64,000 bases of DNA from Trichomonas vaginalis G3 (GCF_026262505.1 NC_067205.1:11098001-11162000), one strand, 5' to 3'. Positions 9,811 through 20,250 are shown, numbered from the stretch's first letter. Numbers and translations are program-made. Notes: generated by a model not told the origin, from the sequence alone.

Positions 9811-12097
9811 TTAAGGATACCCTTACGTGTCAGATTTTTTGCGCATACGAAGAAGTCATGCTAGACATGAGCTATAAACCTGAAATTTTAGCAACATATT
9901 TAAAACTTTTTAAACTACAATACACTTTAATATTCAAGAACAAAAATATTCTTTTTAGTAATTACATAATTATTTTATGTGAAATCTATATAAAAACATA
10001 TTTTGCGAGCGTAACTTTTTTCTTTATAAGCACCTTATATGACTGATAAACTGTGAAGGCACATAATTGTTAATTCATAGAGTTGATATGTTTCCAAAAT
10101 TGAGAGGAAATTTGAAAATTGAATACCCTTTCAATTCAATTTTCAAAAGATATCAGCTCCTTCAATAATTGAAGGACGATTTTGATTATTTGCTCTTAAA
10201 ACAAGTATGCCATGGAGAAAAAAGTTACGCTCGCAAATCTGAAATATAACTATCATATAAAAAAATTAAATTTCTAATTTTTTACTCTATAGATATTATT
10301 GGCCATTTGTGTAATGCATAAAAGTTTATGTCATATGCATACATTTGGAAGTATGGGAGACGAGGGAAATTACTTCTATGAGGCACTAGGATTTTTAAAA
10401 ATTTCTCTATCGGACTCACCATTCAATTTCTCGAAAATTAAAAAAAAATCAATAATAGCTAAAATGTATTATGCATAACAAATTTTAATGTTACACGGTA
10501 TTTTTTGAACTTCATGACATGAATTTTCTTTATATTATTTTTTTTTTTGGATTTTCTATGATTTATGCGATAGGCTGGAACAACATTGTAAGTGCAATGA
10601 TATCATTTATAGAGAAATCTAAAACTTCAGCATTCAGAACTCGCAACCACAAAAATATTCATTTGCTAAGTAAGTAAAGTTGATTAAGTTCGACACTTAG
10701 CTTTTATACGTAAAACCAAGTGTGTATTGTTATTTCTTGTTAAATTATTGAGAAAAAAATAAATTGTAAGAGAAACGATACTGATTATTGAAATAATATT
10801 GAGGGTAGCTGCAGATTTCTTCATTAACATGCCGGAAATTTGTTAATCTTGGTTTTCTATCATAAAATCTGTCGAAGAATCTAAAAACGGAGATATGAAA
10901 TAGAGATCATGTAAATCTAGAGTATCCTGTCAGAAAAATAGACTAAGCATGTAACCCTTTTTTGGTCATAAACACTTTTTACCACTTAGTCATACAGATG
11001 ATCATTAAATTTAAACGAGCACTTTTTGTCAGAATTTATTCTTTTACAAAGACAGAAGATTTTAGTATTATTTAATATTAGTGCTGTAGCAAAATTCAAA
11101 AAACGGTGAAAATTCAGTGAATTTGTGAATTCACATTTTTTTCGACATTTTTCTTGATATATCCATGCACATTAAGAACACAGCTTTGATACGCTTAAAA
11201 AAGCATATTTCATATGAAATTGTTAAAGAAATAAACAATTTATATAAAAATTGCACTTATGGGCAGTTTAGATATATAATTTATATATAACATATATACA
11301 AATCCATAGACAAAGTGCAATAACTACAATGTTGTAGAAAATTACAGCAGAAATACTGACTTTTTGAAGGATAATAAGAATTCTTCTAAATGTTGTATTT
11401 TTATAATTTGATTGATTTTTTTTTACTATTTCATTAATCTTTTATGAATAATAATTATTTTTAATATATGTGCTATTAAAATTTCAAATTTTGACTAATA
11501 TATCTAAGTTATCTGAACGAAACATTTAGAAAATATCATACTTACATTGAAATAGCAAGTAGAGCATATTAATAGCAAGTTTCTTGGCTTTATATCTATC
11601 ATCTATTGTTGTTTGATCAAACAAAATTCACTTCACTATTATATGGTGTCAATTAATTAAAACAATTTTTAATAGTTATTTATTTAGTGCGAATAAGTGC
11701 AAACTCATAAATGAATAACTTAATAGTAGAAATGAATTATCTGATATAAATCTCACATTTTGTCCATCAGAAATACTTTAATTGCATACGCATAACTATT
11801 AGTAATACGTCTGGAGTGTCAATTAATAACAATCCCACAACAAGTAAAATTCAGATTTTTATTAAACTTATTTTTTCCTAAAAGTTTTCTCAAATTACTA
11901 TATATACATATGTGGATAAAATAATAGTAATATTGTAAAAAATTAGATAATTTTTTTTATTTGAGAACCTCTCAAAAGTTCATTCAATTTATCAATTGTT
12001 TCAGTTTGATGTATATTCATTTCTGGAGCCTAAAACTTTAGCAATCATGACAATATCATATTCTCTTTCTAACTACGCAATGTAAGGGTATCCTTAA
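9811..12097. mobile_element. TTAA-flanked inverted-repeat element, no transposase seen
   Basis: TTAAGGATACCCTTAC at 9811-9826 is repeated exactly as its reverse complement at 12082-12097. If the outer TTAA is a target duplication, the element has 12-bp terminal repeats GGATACCCTTAC and is about 2.28 kb long. TTAA targeting is typical of the piggyBac group, but the terminal bases are not the classical CCCT-type and no transposase frame is present, so the family is unproven. The interior is AT-rich and non-coding and contains a separate 236-bp hairpin unit. Confidence 0.55.
10002..10237. repeat. 236-bp unit with 22-bp perfect inverted ends
   Basis: The 22 bases at 10002-10023 (starting TTTGCGAGCGTAAC) reappear as a perfect reverse complement at 10216-10237. 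The interior holds a second inverted repeat, with TTTGAAAATTGAA and TTCAATTTTCAAA arms near 10110-10150. This looks like a MITE or foldback insertion nested inside the larger element. A clear target duplication is not visible. Confidence 0.6.
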
Positions 12098-12713
12098 AAA
12101 AATTGAACTTGGCAAAATATGCCAAAACTGACAAAAAGTAATCCAAAAAAAAAACTTCTTGATTTTGGTAATGAATTTAAACTATCCAAATATTTGGTGA
12201 CTAATAGATGAAGAATGGAAGAAAGCCGCAAGAATGATTGCGGGATACCGTAGGTAAAATTTTCCACTGAAAAAATTTTAGCCCAAGGACCATTTTTGAA
12301 AGGGTCTGGCTGTCAGAAAATTACGTAAAGTATGAGAAAAATAGACATGCAAATAGACATATTTGTTCTGTCAATCTGTTTCACAGAATATGACTTGCGT
12401 TATTGTGTATTTTGGTGCTCATTTTATGAGATAGAATGATATAAAATATACTACATCATAAAATTTATTTGACTGGAAATTACAGAAATTGTTGTTTCAG
12501 GGAATTTGAATATATATCAAATCCTCGGAAATGAATTATCATATTGAACGTCTTCTACTTCAACATGCTATAATTTCTTTTAACGTAGATGAGTTTTACA
12601 TAGCATTTGCCGGCAAATACCATGGAAAACTCATCCATGTTAATGATTACAAATTTCTAAAAAAAAATTAAGAATTAAATTTAAAAATAAACTAACAAAC
12701 ATGAGTATTTACA
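12098..12713. other. Non-coding spacer right of the TTAA element
   Basis: AT-rich DNA downstream (3') of the beta-propeller gene; no gene or repeat recognised. Confidence 0.5.
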
Positions 12714-15700
12714 TTATTTGCGTGCAGATCTAGCCCAAGCAGGCACAATGATCCTTGCGCGTTGATTTGCTGTCTGAGGAGGCGGAGGAGCCTCTCCAGG
12801 CTGAAGGAAGTGAATTGGTTGGATGATTAATGACTCTCTGTATGAATTCTTTTGGTTTTGAGAGTTGTATTTCACCTTATTTTGTTTATTATTCAGAGAA
12901 TCTGAGTCATTTCTGTCAGGAAGAGGAATTAAAGCGTGACTTCCTTTTCCATACAATTTGTTGACTTCAGATTTCGACGTTACTTCGTTCTGAAGGATAA
13001 TTGAAGGTCGAACAAAATTAGGAGTTTCATTTCTTGACAAACGGTGTCTGGGGGGGTTAACAGTCCATTCTTCTTTGATCACTGGAGGTGTTGGATATCG
13101 TTTCATGATGACATAATTGATCATCGAATCATCTTGTTTTATTTCTTCTTTATTGTTGGTTTTTGATGTTGTTTCAACATCTTTATTCTCTTTATTAGCA
13201 GAATTTTCTGTATTTGAAGAAGTTTCTGGTTGAGAATTTGGAGATGGCGGAAGAATCGTTTGGAATGACTTTTTGTTCATTGAGTAGCCTTTATCTAGCT
13301 CAAAGAACTGTTTTCTGTAGTCATCGGGGTAAAGCTGTGGATCAATGAATTTTTCTTTGTTCTGATTTGGAAGATTTAAAGGTTGGAACAAAGATCTTTC
13401 ATTGTAAGCGAATGTATTGGCTTTCTTCTTGTTGGCATAAACATTTGCAACACTAGCTTTTTGGAAATTTTGTTTAAAGGCTGCTGAATTTGGATTATTT
13501 CCAAATGCAGGCGGAGGAGTTAATATTGAATCGAAGGAAGTCAGAGAATTGGATTTCTCAATAGGTATATTGATGTAACTATCTGTTTCTATTGTTATTT
13601 CCTTTTGAGATTGGAATTTTTGATCCGAAATTCGGTCTTTTATCCTTTGGATTGATTTTGGATTGGAATTCTTGCCATGTGGTTGGGAAACCTGATGCTT
13701 TTGTGGCTTTTTATTTAATTTATCAATGCAATCCTGGCTAAAAAGTAAAATTTCTTCATTTTTCTGTAAAGATTTAAGGCTATTTGATGATTGTACTGGT
13801 CCAGCATAACTGTTTGTGTTTTTATTCTTATTCAAACGTTTTGAATTTGTAGATTTTTTATCTTTTCCTTTTTGTTTGATATCTTCTTTGTTTATGTGTC
13901 TCGGAGCTCTTATTTCACGTGATTCTGCATTTTCTGATACAGCTTCAGGTTCTTGGATGATTATTTCGTGATTTGATTCTTCATTCTTTTCTTCTTCGAC
14001 TTCTGCATCGTTATCGTATGCATTATTCTCTTGATCTTTATTATCTTCTTCCATTTCGGCTGTTTTTTGAGGTTTTGGCGATGATTTTGCGGAATATTTC
14101 AAATTTTCTTCAGTTATTTGCTTTTCCAAGCGTTCATTTCGTATAAATATGGCTTCCTTTGGTTCAACATCGCCTAAAGAAGTGGATCTGAACATTCCTG
14201 ATGCCAAAACATCAACAATTCTGTTGTAATTATCCAATTGAGGGATTTCCTGGTCACATTCCTTTCCGAATACTATTGGACCTTTAATTATCATCAAATC
14301 TGATGGTGTTGATAATATCAAATCTCTTTTTCCATTCAAAATTTCTGATGAAAAAATTTGATTGTCCAAATTAATATTTGCCAAGCAAGTATCAACATAA
14401 TTGTGGTAATTTACGGTACCATCAAGTGATATTGATACCCAGAATGCATCTCCAAATGAAAATGAAGTGATTTCGGATTCATGACTTGAAATCATTGTTT
14501 CTCTGATGTTTTGATTGATTATCTCGTACCTAGATATTTTTCCATTATCTCTGCCAATATATAGAATGTTATTATTCATTTTTATCAGTCCATCTGTATT
14601 ACATTTCTTTTTCAGGACAAAACTAAGAGTTGTTGCATTGTAAGCGATAAGTTCTGACTCTGTGATAGCAATAAGGTGTTGGCCATCGAATTCAACGCAT
14701 TTTATTGGTTCAGGAGTTGGAGATATCTGAATTCTGTTCGAAATCTTCAAATCTTCATAGTTACAGATCAGAATTTCGCCTGTTGTTGTACTTATTGCAT
14801 AGAATGGATCCCCTTTCGATGTAAACTGGGTCAAATAAGTTGCATTAAATTCGTAATCAGATTTCAGAGAAATTGGAACAGTTTCTGTGTTGTAAACTGA
14901 TAGTTTTCCATCTTCCGTTATAACCATGAGATCATCTCTTTTGGTATTTTTTTGAGAGAAACCGCGGTCATAGAAAATTTGAATGATCTTTGTTTGGTTT
15001 GAAGGAGGGAGAGAAGTAAGGACTGCTTTGTTCTTTGGACTTATGAATGTTATGGTGTTGTCATCTGTAAGCATAGTAAGTCTAGCGGCACTGTTTATCT
15101 TCGGATTTCTTTGTATTTGTTTGAAACCGCCGATATTTTGAACCCAGAACTTCCATGGAATGTTAATCTGTCTACAGTATATCGTAGAGCCTGTAATTCT
15201 GATGATTCGTGGAAAAGAACCTGGATAATACAATAATCTTGAAATTGGCTGTCTGGCGGAAGCGCAACGCCAGAATTTACCTGTTTTGAGGTTCATTAAG
15301 AAGAAATCTTGCTTCGCTGTAACAAATAAAACATCAGTCTTTGAGAAATAAAAAGCTGAAATTATTGACTCGTTTGGAAGCTTAAAACATCTGAAAATAC
15401 TTTGATTCTTATGGTAAATTGTGATTTTATCTTCATTTATTGCTAAAAGTTTTGAAATACTTTGATTAAACGATATTGGAGAAACTTCTGAGATTGGATC
15501 TGTAGTAAACTGTGAATATGAACCATCCTGCTTATAAAATCGAATTCCAGATTGCGAAGGAAGAATCAGAAATTCATTATGATAGTCAAACTGAGGCTCA
15601 TTTAAAATTGTAAAGTTATAGTCATCAAGGAAGTGGCCTTGCAAAGTTATTTTGAATCCCGCTTTTTGAAGGTTTCCTTTCGATGCTGTAGGATCAAATG

Positions 15701-16082
15701 AAAATCTCCAAATGCTGACGCCTTGTCCTATTGTCAAGAAGATATTTGATTTGGATGAGTAAATTATATGATTAACAAAAGATTGATTTGTCGGAATACC
15801 TTCAAGAAATGGCATTTTTAAATTTGATGGAGTTAAAATAATGAAAGAATGATCTGATTTTGTAATTGCTACTAATAATTCTTGCTTCCTAATATAAACG
15901 GAGCACTCTGTTTGTGTTGGAACTGACTCTTGTACGGTATCTGAATCAAATAAAGAAATTTGATCAGAAGAAGTAGACAAGTAAAGGTTCTCTGATATAG
16001 TATGAACTGAATTTACGCCCCCCGAGCCAATGTTTATTTCAAAAATTGGCGCAGTGCCATAATTCAGATCCACCTTACGCAT
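12714..16082 (-). CDS. WD40-like beta-propeller protein with long disordered C-terminus
   Basis: I take the ATG at 16082 (MRKVDLNYGTAPIFE) as the start, giving 1122 residues; a TTG 14 codons upstream is not plausible. Residues 1 to about 630 consist of repeating beta-strand units with WD40-like spacing, such as FWVSISLDGTVNYHN and DGKLSVYNTETVPIS, and should form one or two propellers. From about residue 690 on the chain is low-complexity, rich in Asn, Ser, Lys and Glu (EEDNKDQENNAYDNDAEVEE). It ends in a Pro-rich tail (PIHFLQPGEAPPPPQTANQR) and a basic terminus (VPAWARSARK). No membrane segment or enzymatic site is present. It is probably a scaffold, for example in trafficking or the cytoskeleton. 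I do not recognise an orthologue. Confidence 0.85.
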   Translation of the reverse strand: MRKVDLNYGTAPIFEINIGSGGVNSVHTISENLYLSTSSDQISLFDSDTVQESVPTQTECSVYIRKQELLVAITKSDHSFIILTPSNLKMPFLEGIPTNQSFVNHIIYSSKSNIFLTIGQGVSIWRFSFDPTASKGNLQKAGFKITLQGHFLDDYNFTILNEPQFDYHNEFLILPSQSGIRFYKQDGSYSQFTTDPISEVSPISFNQSISKLLAINEDKITIYHKNQSIFRCFKLPNESIISAFYFSKTDVLFVTAKQDFFLMNLKTGKFWRCASARQPISRLLYYPGSFPRIIRITGSTIYCRQINIPWKFWVQNIGGFKQIQRNPKINSAARLTMLTDDNTITFISPKNKAVLTSLPPSNQTKIIQIFYDRGFSQKNTKRDDLMVITEDGKLSVYNTETVPISLKSDYEFNATYLTQFTSKGDPFYAISTTTGEILICNYEDLKISNRIQISPTPEPIKCVEFDGQHLIAITESELIAYNATTLSFVLKKKCNTDGLIKMNNNILYIGRDNGKISRYEIINQNIRETMISSHESEITSFSFGDAFWVSISLDGTVNYHNYVDTCLANINLDNQIFSSEILNGKRDLILSTPSDLMIIKGPIVFGKECDQEIPQLDNYNRIVDVLASGMFRSTSLGDVEPKEAIFIRNERLEKQITEENLKYSAKSSPKPQKTAEMEEDNKDQENNAYDNDAEVEEEKNEESNHEIIIQEPEAVSENAESREIRAPRHINKEDIKQKGKDKKSTNSKRLNKNKNTNSYAGPVQSSNSLKSLQKNEEILLFSQDCIDKLNKKPQKHQVSQPHGKNSNPKSIQRIKDRISDQKFQSQKEITIETDSYINIPIEKSNSLTSFDSILTPPPAFGNNPNSAAFKQNFQKASVANVYANKKKANTFAYNERSLFQPLNLPNQNKEKFIDPQLYPDDYRKQFFELDKGYSMNKKSFQTILPPSPNSQPETSSNTENSANKENKDVETTSKTNNKEEIKQDDSMINYVIMKRYPTPPVIKEEWTVNPPRHRLSRNETPNFVRPSIILQNEVTSKSEVNKLYGKGSHALIPLPDRNDSDSLNNKQNKVKYNSQNQKNSYRESLIIQPIHFLQPGEAPPPPQTANQRARIIVPAWARSARK

Positions 16083-17079
16083 CTTGTCAAATTTTTCGAA
16101 AATTAGGTGGATCGTTTCCACCAATTAGCAATATTGCTCTGGAATAATCAGCTGTTAATAAGTATTTTTTGAGTTAAATTGTATGGAAAAATGCTAAGAT
16201 TTGAATAAGAAAGAATGGAAAATATAAGGATAAATTGAAATTAAATAGAAGAATATATCTACAAGCAGGACCTTTTCATTATACAAGCTTTGCCTCCCCA
16301 AATTTCAGATGAAAGCAAACTTTATTGATCTGAAATAACCCAAGTCGCAATTTTTTGGGAGCTGAAGAAGCCATATGCTTGCGGAATAGGTTATAAATCA
16401 AACATTTTGAACATTAAACTCGATCGTAAAAATTGTAATTCCTGTGAAATTAAAAATGATAGTAAATAAAAATCCAAAATACGGGTATTTTTATTCAACG
16501 GGATAGATTTTCTTGCTGTCTAAAGTATATTATCCAACGTTGAAATTGAGATGGCATTGTTTGAGAGAATAATTCAGTTTTGGAAATTTTTCTATTGCTG
16601 AGTATTCAAAATAAAAAAGCTGATAAGATCGATATTACAATATGCATCAAAACCATTAATAATTAAACGAATTGTCTTTTAGTTTACATTTTTAAGATAA
16701 AATAAACATTAACGAATAAATATTGAAAAACAGTATAATTGGTATAGAATAATATTTGCCATTCTTAATTCGATTATGAAATCTTCTTCATTCAAATTTG
16801 AATGTTCAGAAATAATAATTATTCAAATTGAGTCTATTTATCCTAAAAATTGACATAGAGAAATTCGAAAAAGTTGTTTCTTAGAGATGAACTAATTATG
16901 GTAAGTAATTGAGCTATAAATTATTGTAATGTCTGGCACTTTTGAGTTCAAACAATTTTGTGATGAATTCAACAAATATAAATTTTTTCGAAATAATGCT
17001 TCTCATACCTATCTGATTAAGAAGTGATCTCACGCTTATGTTTTTGAATAGTCCATATAAAATTTGACATTTGTAAAAG
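16083..17079. other. Intergenic spacer between divergent genes
   Basis: About 1 kb separating the propeller gene from the E2F-like gene. GGTGGAAACGATCCACC lies just upstream of the propeller start (near 16105-16125) and can fold into a small hairpin. No gene is visible. Confidence 0.5.
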
Positions 17080-17880
17080 ATGGATAACACGTTCAATTAC
17101 GAATCATACTATATTTCAATGTATGTTAATTCTAATCCTATCAAACCTATATCTGATCAATATACCCGGAAAGAAGTCAAAAGGCATCGTGACAACTTCC
17201 ATCATTCTATTGTAAGGTTTCTTGAATATTGTAATTCTAATGGAGAAATCATGTTAAAGATCACAAATATTTGCGAACGATTTGGATTCCAGAGGAGAAG
17301 ATTCTATGACCTCGCTACAATTTTACAAGCCTTTGGAATTCTCCAAAAAGAAAACCTTGATATGGTGAAATGGGTTGGAATGGGCCAAATTATACCAACT
17401 CTTGAAAAGGTTATTCACGAACGAGGCATTGGCACCGCCGATTCGTCAAACATTTCAACGATCTTTCCTTCAGTTCAAAAGTTATTGATGAGTTCTATCG
17501 CTGTTGACTTCACCCTTCTATTTATCACGCAAAGAAGGCAGAAACTCAATATCCAGGAAACTGCCTCGTTCTTTGCCAGAGATAATGGTCGTTTCAAGTC
17601 AACCTTATGCAAACTTTATCAAATTGTTTATATTTTGATAGAGTTAGGTATTGTTGAGAGGAGAAACACTCCAAATGAAGTTTACCTTGCCGATAGGTAC
17701 TTCAATTATTTTTGCAACCAGCCAGTTAAACAACCGTTTCCGATTCCAATTACAGTCCAGAAAGTTGCGTCATTCCCCATCCCTTATTTATCCAGATCTA
17801 ATGATCCATTTGATTCGATATTTTGTATCGAGTCTTCTTACGGGATTGATATTGATCCCGATTTTATTCTTAGTGAGTAA
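17080..17880 (+). CDS. E2F-like transcription factor with two winged-helix domains
   Basis: A 266-residue protein starts at the ATG at 17080. Residues about 39-100 match the E2F/DP winged-helix DNA-binding domain: a helix (FHHSIVRFLEYC), then the recognition helix with the RRxYD motif (FGFQRRRFYDLATILQAFG, residues 68-86), then the wing VKWVG. Residues about 131-207 look like a second copy (SVQKLLMSSIAVDFTLLF), with GRFKSTLCKLYQIVYILIEL at 170-189 where atypical E2Fs (E2F7/E2F8, plant DEL) carry RFKTKVRRLYDIANVL. In this second copy the RRxYD is replaced by CKLYQ. The C-terminus is acidic (DIDPDFILSE). No leucine zipper or marked box is present. In known atypical E2Fs two domains remove the need for a DP partner, and that is the likely design here. 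The expected role is cell-cycle transcription in the nucleus. Confidence 0.8.
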   Translation: MDNTFNYESYYISMYVNSNPIKPISDQYTRKEVKRHRDNFHHSIVRFLEYCNSNGEIMLKITNICERFGFQRRRFYDLATILQAFGILQKENLDMVKWVGMGQIIPTLEKVIHERGIGTADSSNISTIFPSVQKLLMSSIAVDFTLLFITQRRQKLNIQETASFFARDNGRFKSTLCKLYQIVYILIELGIVERRNTPNEVYLADRYFNYFCNQPVKQPFPIPITVQKVASFPIPYLSRSNDPFDSIFCIESSYGIDIDPDFILSE

Positions 17881-17973
17881 ATAGTTTTATGTTTTTAATT
17901 TAATTGGTTTAATTTTTAAAATTTTTCAAAAATATTCCACAAGTTTCATTCTAGTCTTTTGTTTTAAGGTCAT

Positions 17974-18171
17974 TTATAATATTTTCATCTGAAATTGTAT
18001 TTGTCCACATTTATCACTTGTAACTGTGTGTTCACAATCTTCCAAGATATTAATATTGCCAATATCTGGTAAGCTATAAAATAAATTACTTACATAATTT
18101 TCTCTTTTCTTTTTGGAATTTCTTTTTCGTATTCCCTTAATCTCAATTTTTGGAAATTTTATCTTTTTCAT
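17974..18171 (-). CDS. Possible small basic protein
   Basis: A 65-codon frame with its own ATG starts MKKIKFPKIEIKGIRKR. It is basic at the N-terminus and has three Cys/His-containing turns later (EDCEHTVTSDKCGQI). It has no initiator close to the ATG and no homologue I recognise. It may be chance; listed because the composition is not that of the AT spacer. Confidence 0.2.
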   Translation of the reverse strand: MKKIKFPKIEIKGIRKRNSKKKRENYVSNLFYSLPDIGNINILEDCEHTVTSDKCGQIQFQMKIL

Positions 18172-18366
18172 TGAGCGTTAATTATTTGTCTTTAGAATTA
18201 TCCATGTATTGTTGAAATAAACTATTTATCTCTCAATCGTACTTCCAAATATGAAAGAATAATACATGAATTTTATATCAACTTTTCCTCAATTTTAGAG
18301 TATAAAACAATAAAACAGTTTCCGCTAGGTATCTAGCTTTTACTGAAGATAAGAAAAATATAATTA

Positions 18367-18792
18367 TTAAAAGTATTGCTCAATCATGTCACAATCACCA
18401 AATGAAAGGGATCCACATTGCGGGACGTAAGCATCATTTGGTTCAAATGTATCCAAATTATTTTCTGGTAAATTAAGGTCGATCTCATCAGGATTTGGTA
18501 GATCCAGAGGTATGATCAGAGATGTATCGACAGGTAGTATGGAAGATGACAAATTTGGAATAGTTTGTGATTGCAGAGTCCAGAAAAATTTCTTTACTGC
18601 CTGCTCAGCCTCTGAAAAGTCAACACCTCTTGGCTCCACTTTCTGATTTGGAGAGCCTTTATAGCAATTGAATGTTTCAGTATGAAGCGGGTAACCATGT
18701 TTTCCGATACAAATGATCTTCCCACTCACATTCCCGTTGTTTGATCGATCAAACAGCACTATTCGAGGCCGTAAAGTGGGGAGTTTTGGCAT
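18367..18792 (-). CDS. Small acidic-tailed protein of unknown function
   Basis: The ATG at 18792 lies a few bases behind a TCATTTTAT initiator, which fixes the start and gives 141 residues. The frame is open 31 codons further upstream, but only to a TTG. The N-terminal 60 residues are basic with a beta-like pattern (PKLPTLRPRIVLFDRS, KIICIGKHGYPLHTE). The C-terminal 60 residues are strongly acidic with Pro, Leu and Phe (LPNPDEIDLNLPENNLDTFE), like a transcriptional activation region. The gene is convergent with the E2F-like gene, separated by about 490 bases, so a functional link is only a guess. Confidence 0.7.
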   Translation of the reverse strand: MPKLPTLRPRIVLFDRSNNGNVSGKIICIGKHGYPLHTETFNCYKGSPNQKVEPRGVDFSEAEQAVKKFFWTLQSQTIPNLSSSILPVDTSLIIPLDLPNPDEIDLNLPENNLDTFEPNDAYVPQCGSLSFGDCDMIEQYF

Positions 18793-18795
18793 AAT

Positions 18796-18804
18796 ATAAA
18801 ATGA
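18796..18804 (-). promoter_or_regulatory. Initiator element TCATTTTAT
   Basis: TCATTTTAT lies 3 bases upstream of the ATG at 18792 on the minus strand and fits TCA(+1)Py(T/A). Confidence 0.7.
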
Positions 18805-19519
18805 ATGAAGTTGTTCTCTTAAAATCAGAGCCTCAGAATTATATAATTGGAAAAATGATTTCAATAGTTTACATATTTTGATCAATTATAATATTGTATC
18901 TCAATTATCATATTCTCGTATTTTTGAAATTTCAAAATTGAATAATGGAAAAAAAATCCAATAATTGAGTATGGTAATTTTTTCCTACATCACAAATTCC
19001 CACAAATACTAATTTCACAAATGACATGGAGGTCGTTCCTTGAACAAAATTCCGTTAAGCCTAGAGATCTATTGCCATTCGTTAAAAATAATTTATCAAC
19101 AAAATATATCATGCAAAAAAAATATATCATATATTTCCGGCTCGATTCTTGATAGTAACTAACACAAGACAATAAAACCTATGGAGAAAGGAAGAATTGA
19201 TTATTTAAAAAAAAAATCATCACAAATTGTAAATTCTTTTGAAATGATATGATTAAGAGTAAAATAATTCTCGAAAGTTAACTGACGTACATGCCGATTG
19301 TAGAAGGCAACTATAGGAAGGCAAACAAAATATAATAATTGGTAATATTAGGGGTAGTAGGACTGTAATTATAGGTCACAGTAAATAAGCAAAAGCTGCT
19401 ATTAACAAAAGAAGAATTTTTATTGACAAAAAATTAAAATTAAAAAAATATCAAAATTATAAAGGAAGTAATAGTTTAATAAAAACCGAGAACTTGGTAA
19501 TTAATAACTAAAGTGCTAT
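18805..19519. other. Intergenic spacer
   Basis: AT-rich DNA. ACTAACACAAG at about 19157 resembles the trichomonad intron 3' end but lacks a 5' partner. No gene is seen. Confidence 0.5.
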
Positions 19520-19792
19520 TTAAGCCTTTTCGAAGAGTTGGAGTTCCTTCTCTGTGTTTCCTGGCTTGCACCAGATCTTAACCTTGTAGTTGCCGTCGTT
19601 TGTCTTAACAACGCCATCGAAGATGAATCCAGCAACAACTTGCTGTGTAGCAGAAACGAGTTCGACGAATTGAACGTTAGTGCCGTTCTTCTGGTTTCCG
19701 AGAGCGATAGCATCTTTGAAAGCCTCAATAACGTGTTCATCGTGAATGTTAGCTTCATGAGCACCACCGCAGCAGCATTTTCCGCAAGACTT
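19520..19792 (-). pseudogene. Cystatin (stefin-type) reading frame without a start codon
   Basis: The frame encodes a stefin-size (about 90 residues) protein. It has a Cys/Gly N-terminus (SCGKCCCGGAHEANIHDEH), a helix (VIEAFKDAIALGNQK), the QVVAG papain-inhibitor hairpin (ATQQVVAGFIFDGVV) and a C-terminal strand (NYKVKIWCKPGN). Cystatins of this type inhibit papain-family cysteine proteases, abundant in trichomonads. The odd point is the start. A good initiator (TCACTTTTC, 19797-19805) is followed by CCA and AAG at 19790-19792, exactly where ATG is expected. No in-frame ATG exists at the 5' end; upstream only a TTG at 19903 is available, and its sequence does not look coding. The stop lies in TTAAATAG (TAAA). 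Either ATG mutated to AAG, or translation uses a non-AUG codon, or a mini-exon was missed. Confidence 0.75.
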
Positions 19793-19796
19793 TGGA

Positions 19797-19805
19797 GAAA
19801 AGTGA
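19797..19805 (-). promoter_or_regulatory. Initiator element TCACTTTTC of the cystatin gene
   Basis: TCACTTTTC on the minus strand is a near-ideal trichomonad initiator. It lies 4 bases before the AAG codon that occupies the expected start position. Confidence 0.65.
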
Positions 19806-20250
19806 TGTGACAAAAAAATCAATCCAAATCTTATCAAAAAAATTTTTTTTTGTTTCCCATTTTCAAAATTTTTTGAGATAAAATTTTCTATAATCTCCAC
19901 CAATATTCTTTGAGATGAGTTTGATCAACAGGATCTGCATCGTATGAGGTTAAGAGAATCCTTGATCAACACCGATAAATGCTAAAAGGGATTGTATTCT
20001 TATCTGAATTAGATTAATTAACTTAAGAAAGACACCACGATTTCATCGGAATATTACATTATCGCCAAGGACCCTGATGCTATGTGTCCTGAGAAACATT
20101 GATGAAATTGAATTTTTAAAAATTAAATATATGATTGATATCATCTGTAAATTGATAAGGCGTTTATTTTATGGTATTTTAATGAAGATTCTAATCTATA
20201 TGACATAAAAAAGATCATTTTTATTTCGAAATTGTAGGAATTGTGAATCC
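19806..20250. other. Intergenic spacer between divergent frames
   Basis: AT-rich spacer upstream of the cystatin and the next plus-strand gene. No further feature is visible. Confidence 0.5.

Noticed and set aside
9780-10046. 88-codon plus-strand frame spanning the left end of the TTAA element
   Set aside because: It crosses the element boundary and the pseudogene start, and has no coding character after the first residues.
19150-19170. ACTAACACAAG resembling the trichomonad intron 3' end ACTAACACACAG
   Set aside because: It differs from the strict consensus, has no GTATGT-type 5' site upstream and no flanking coding sequence.
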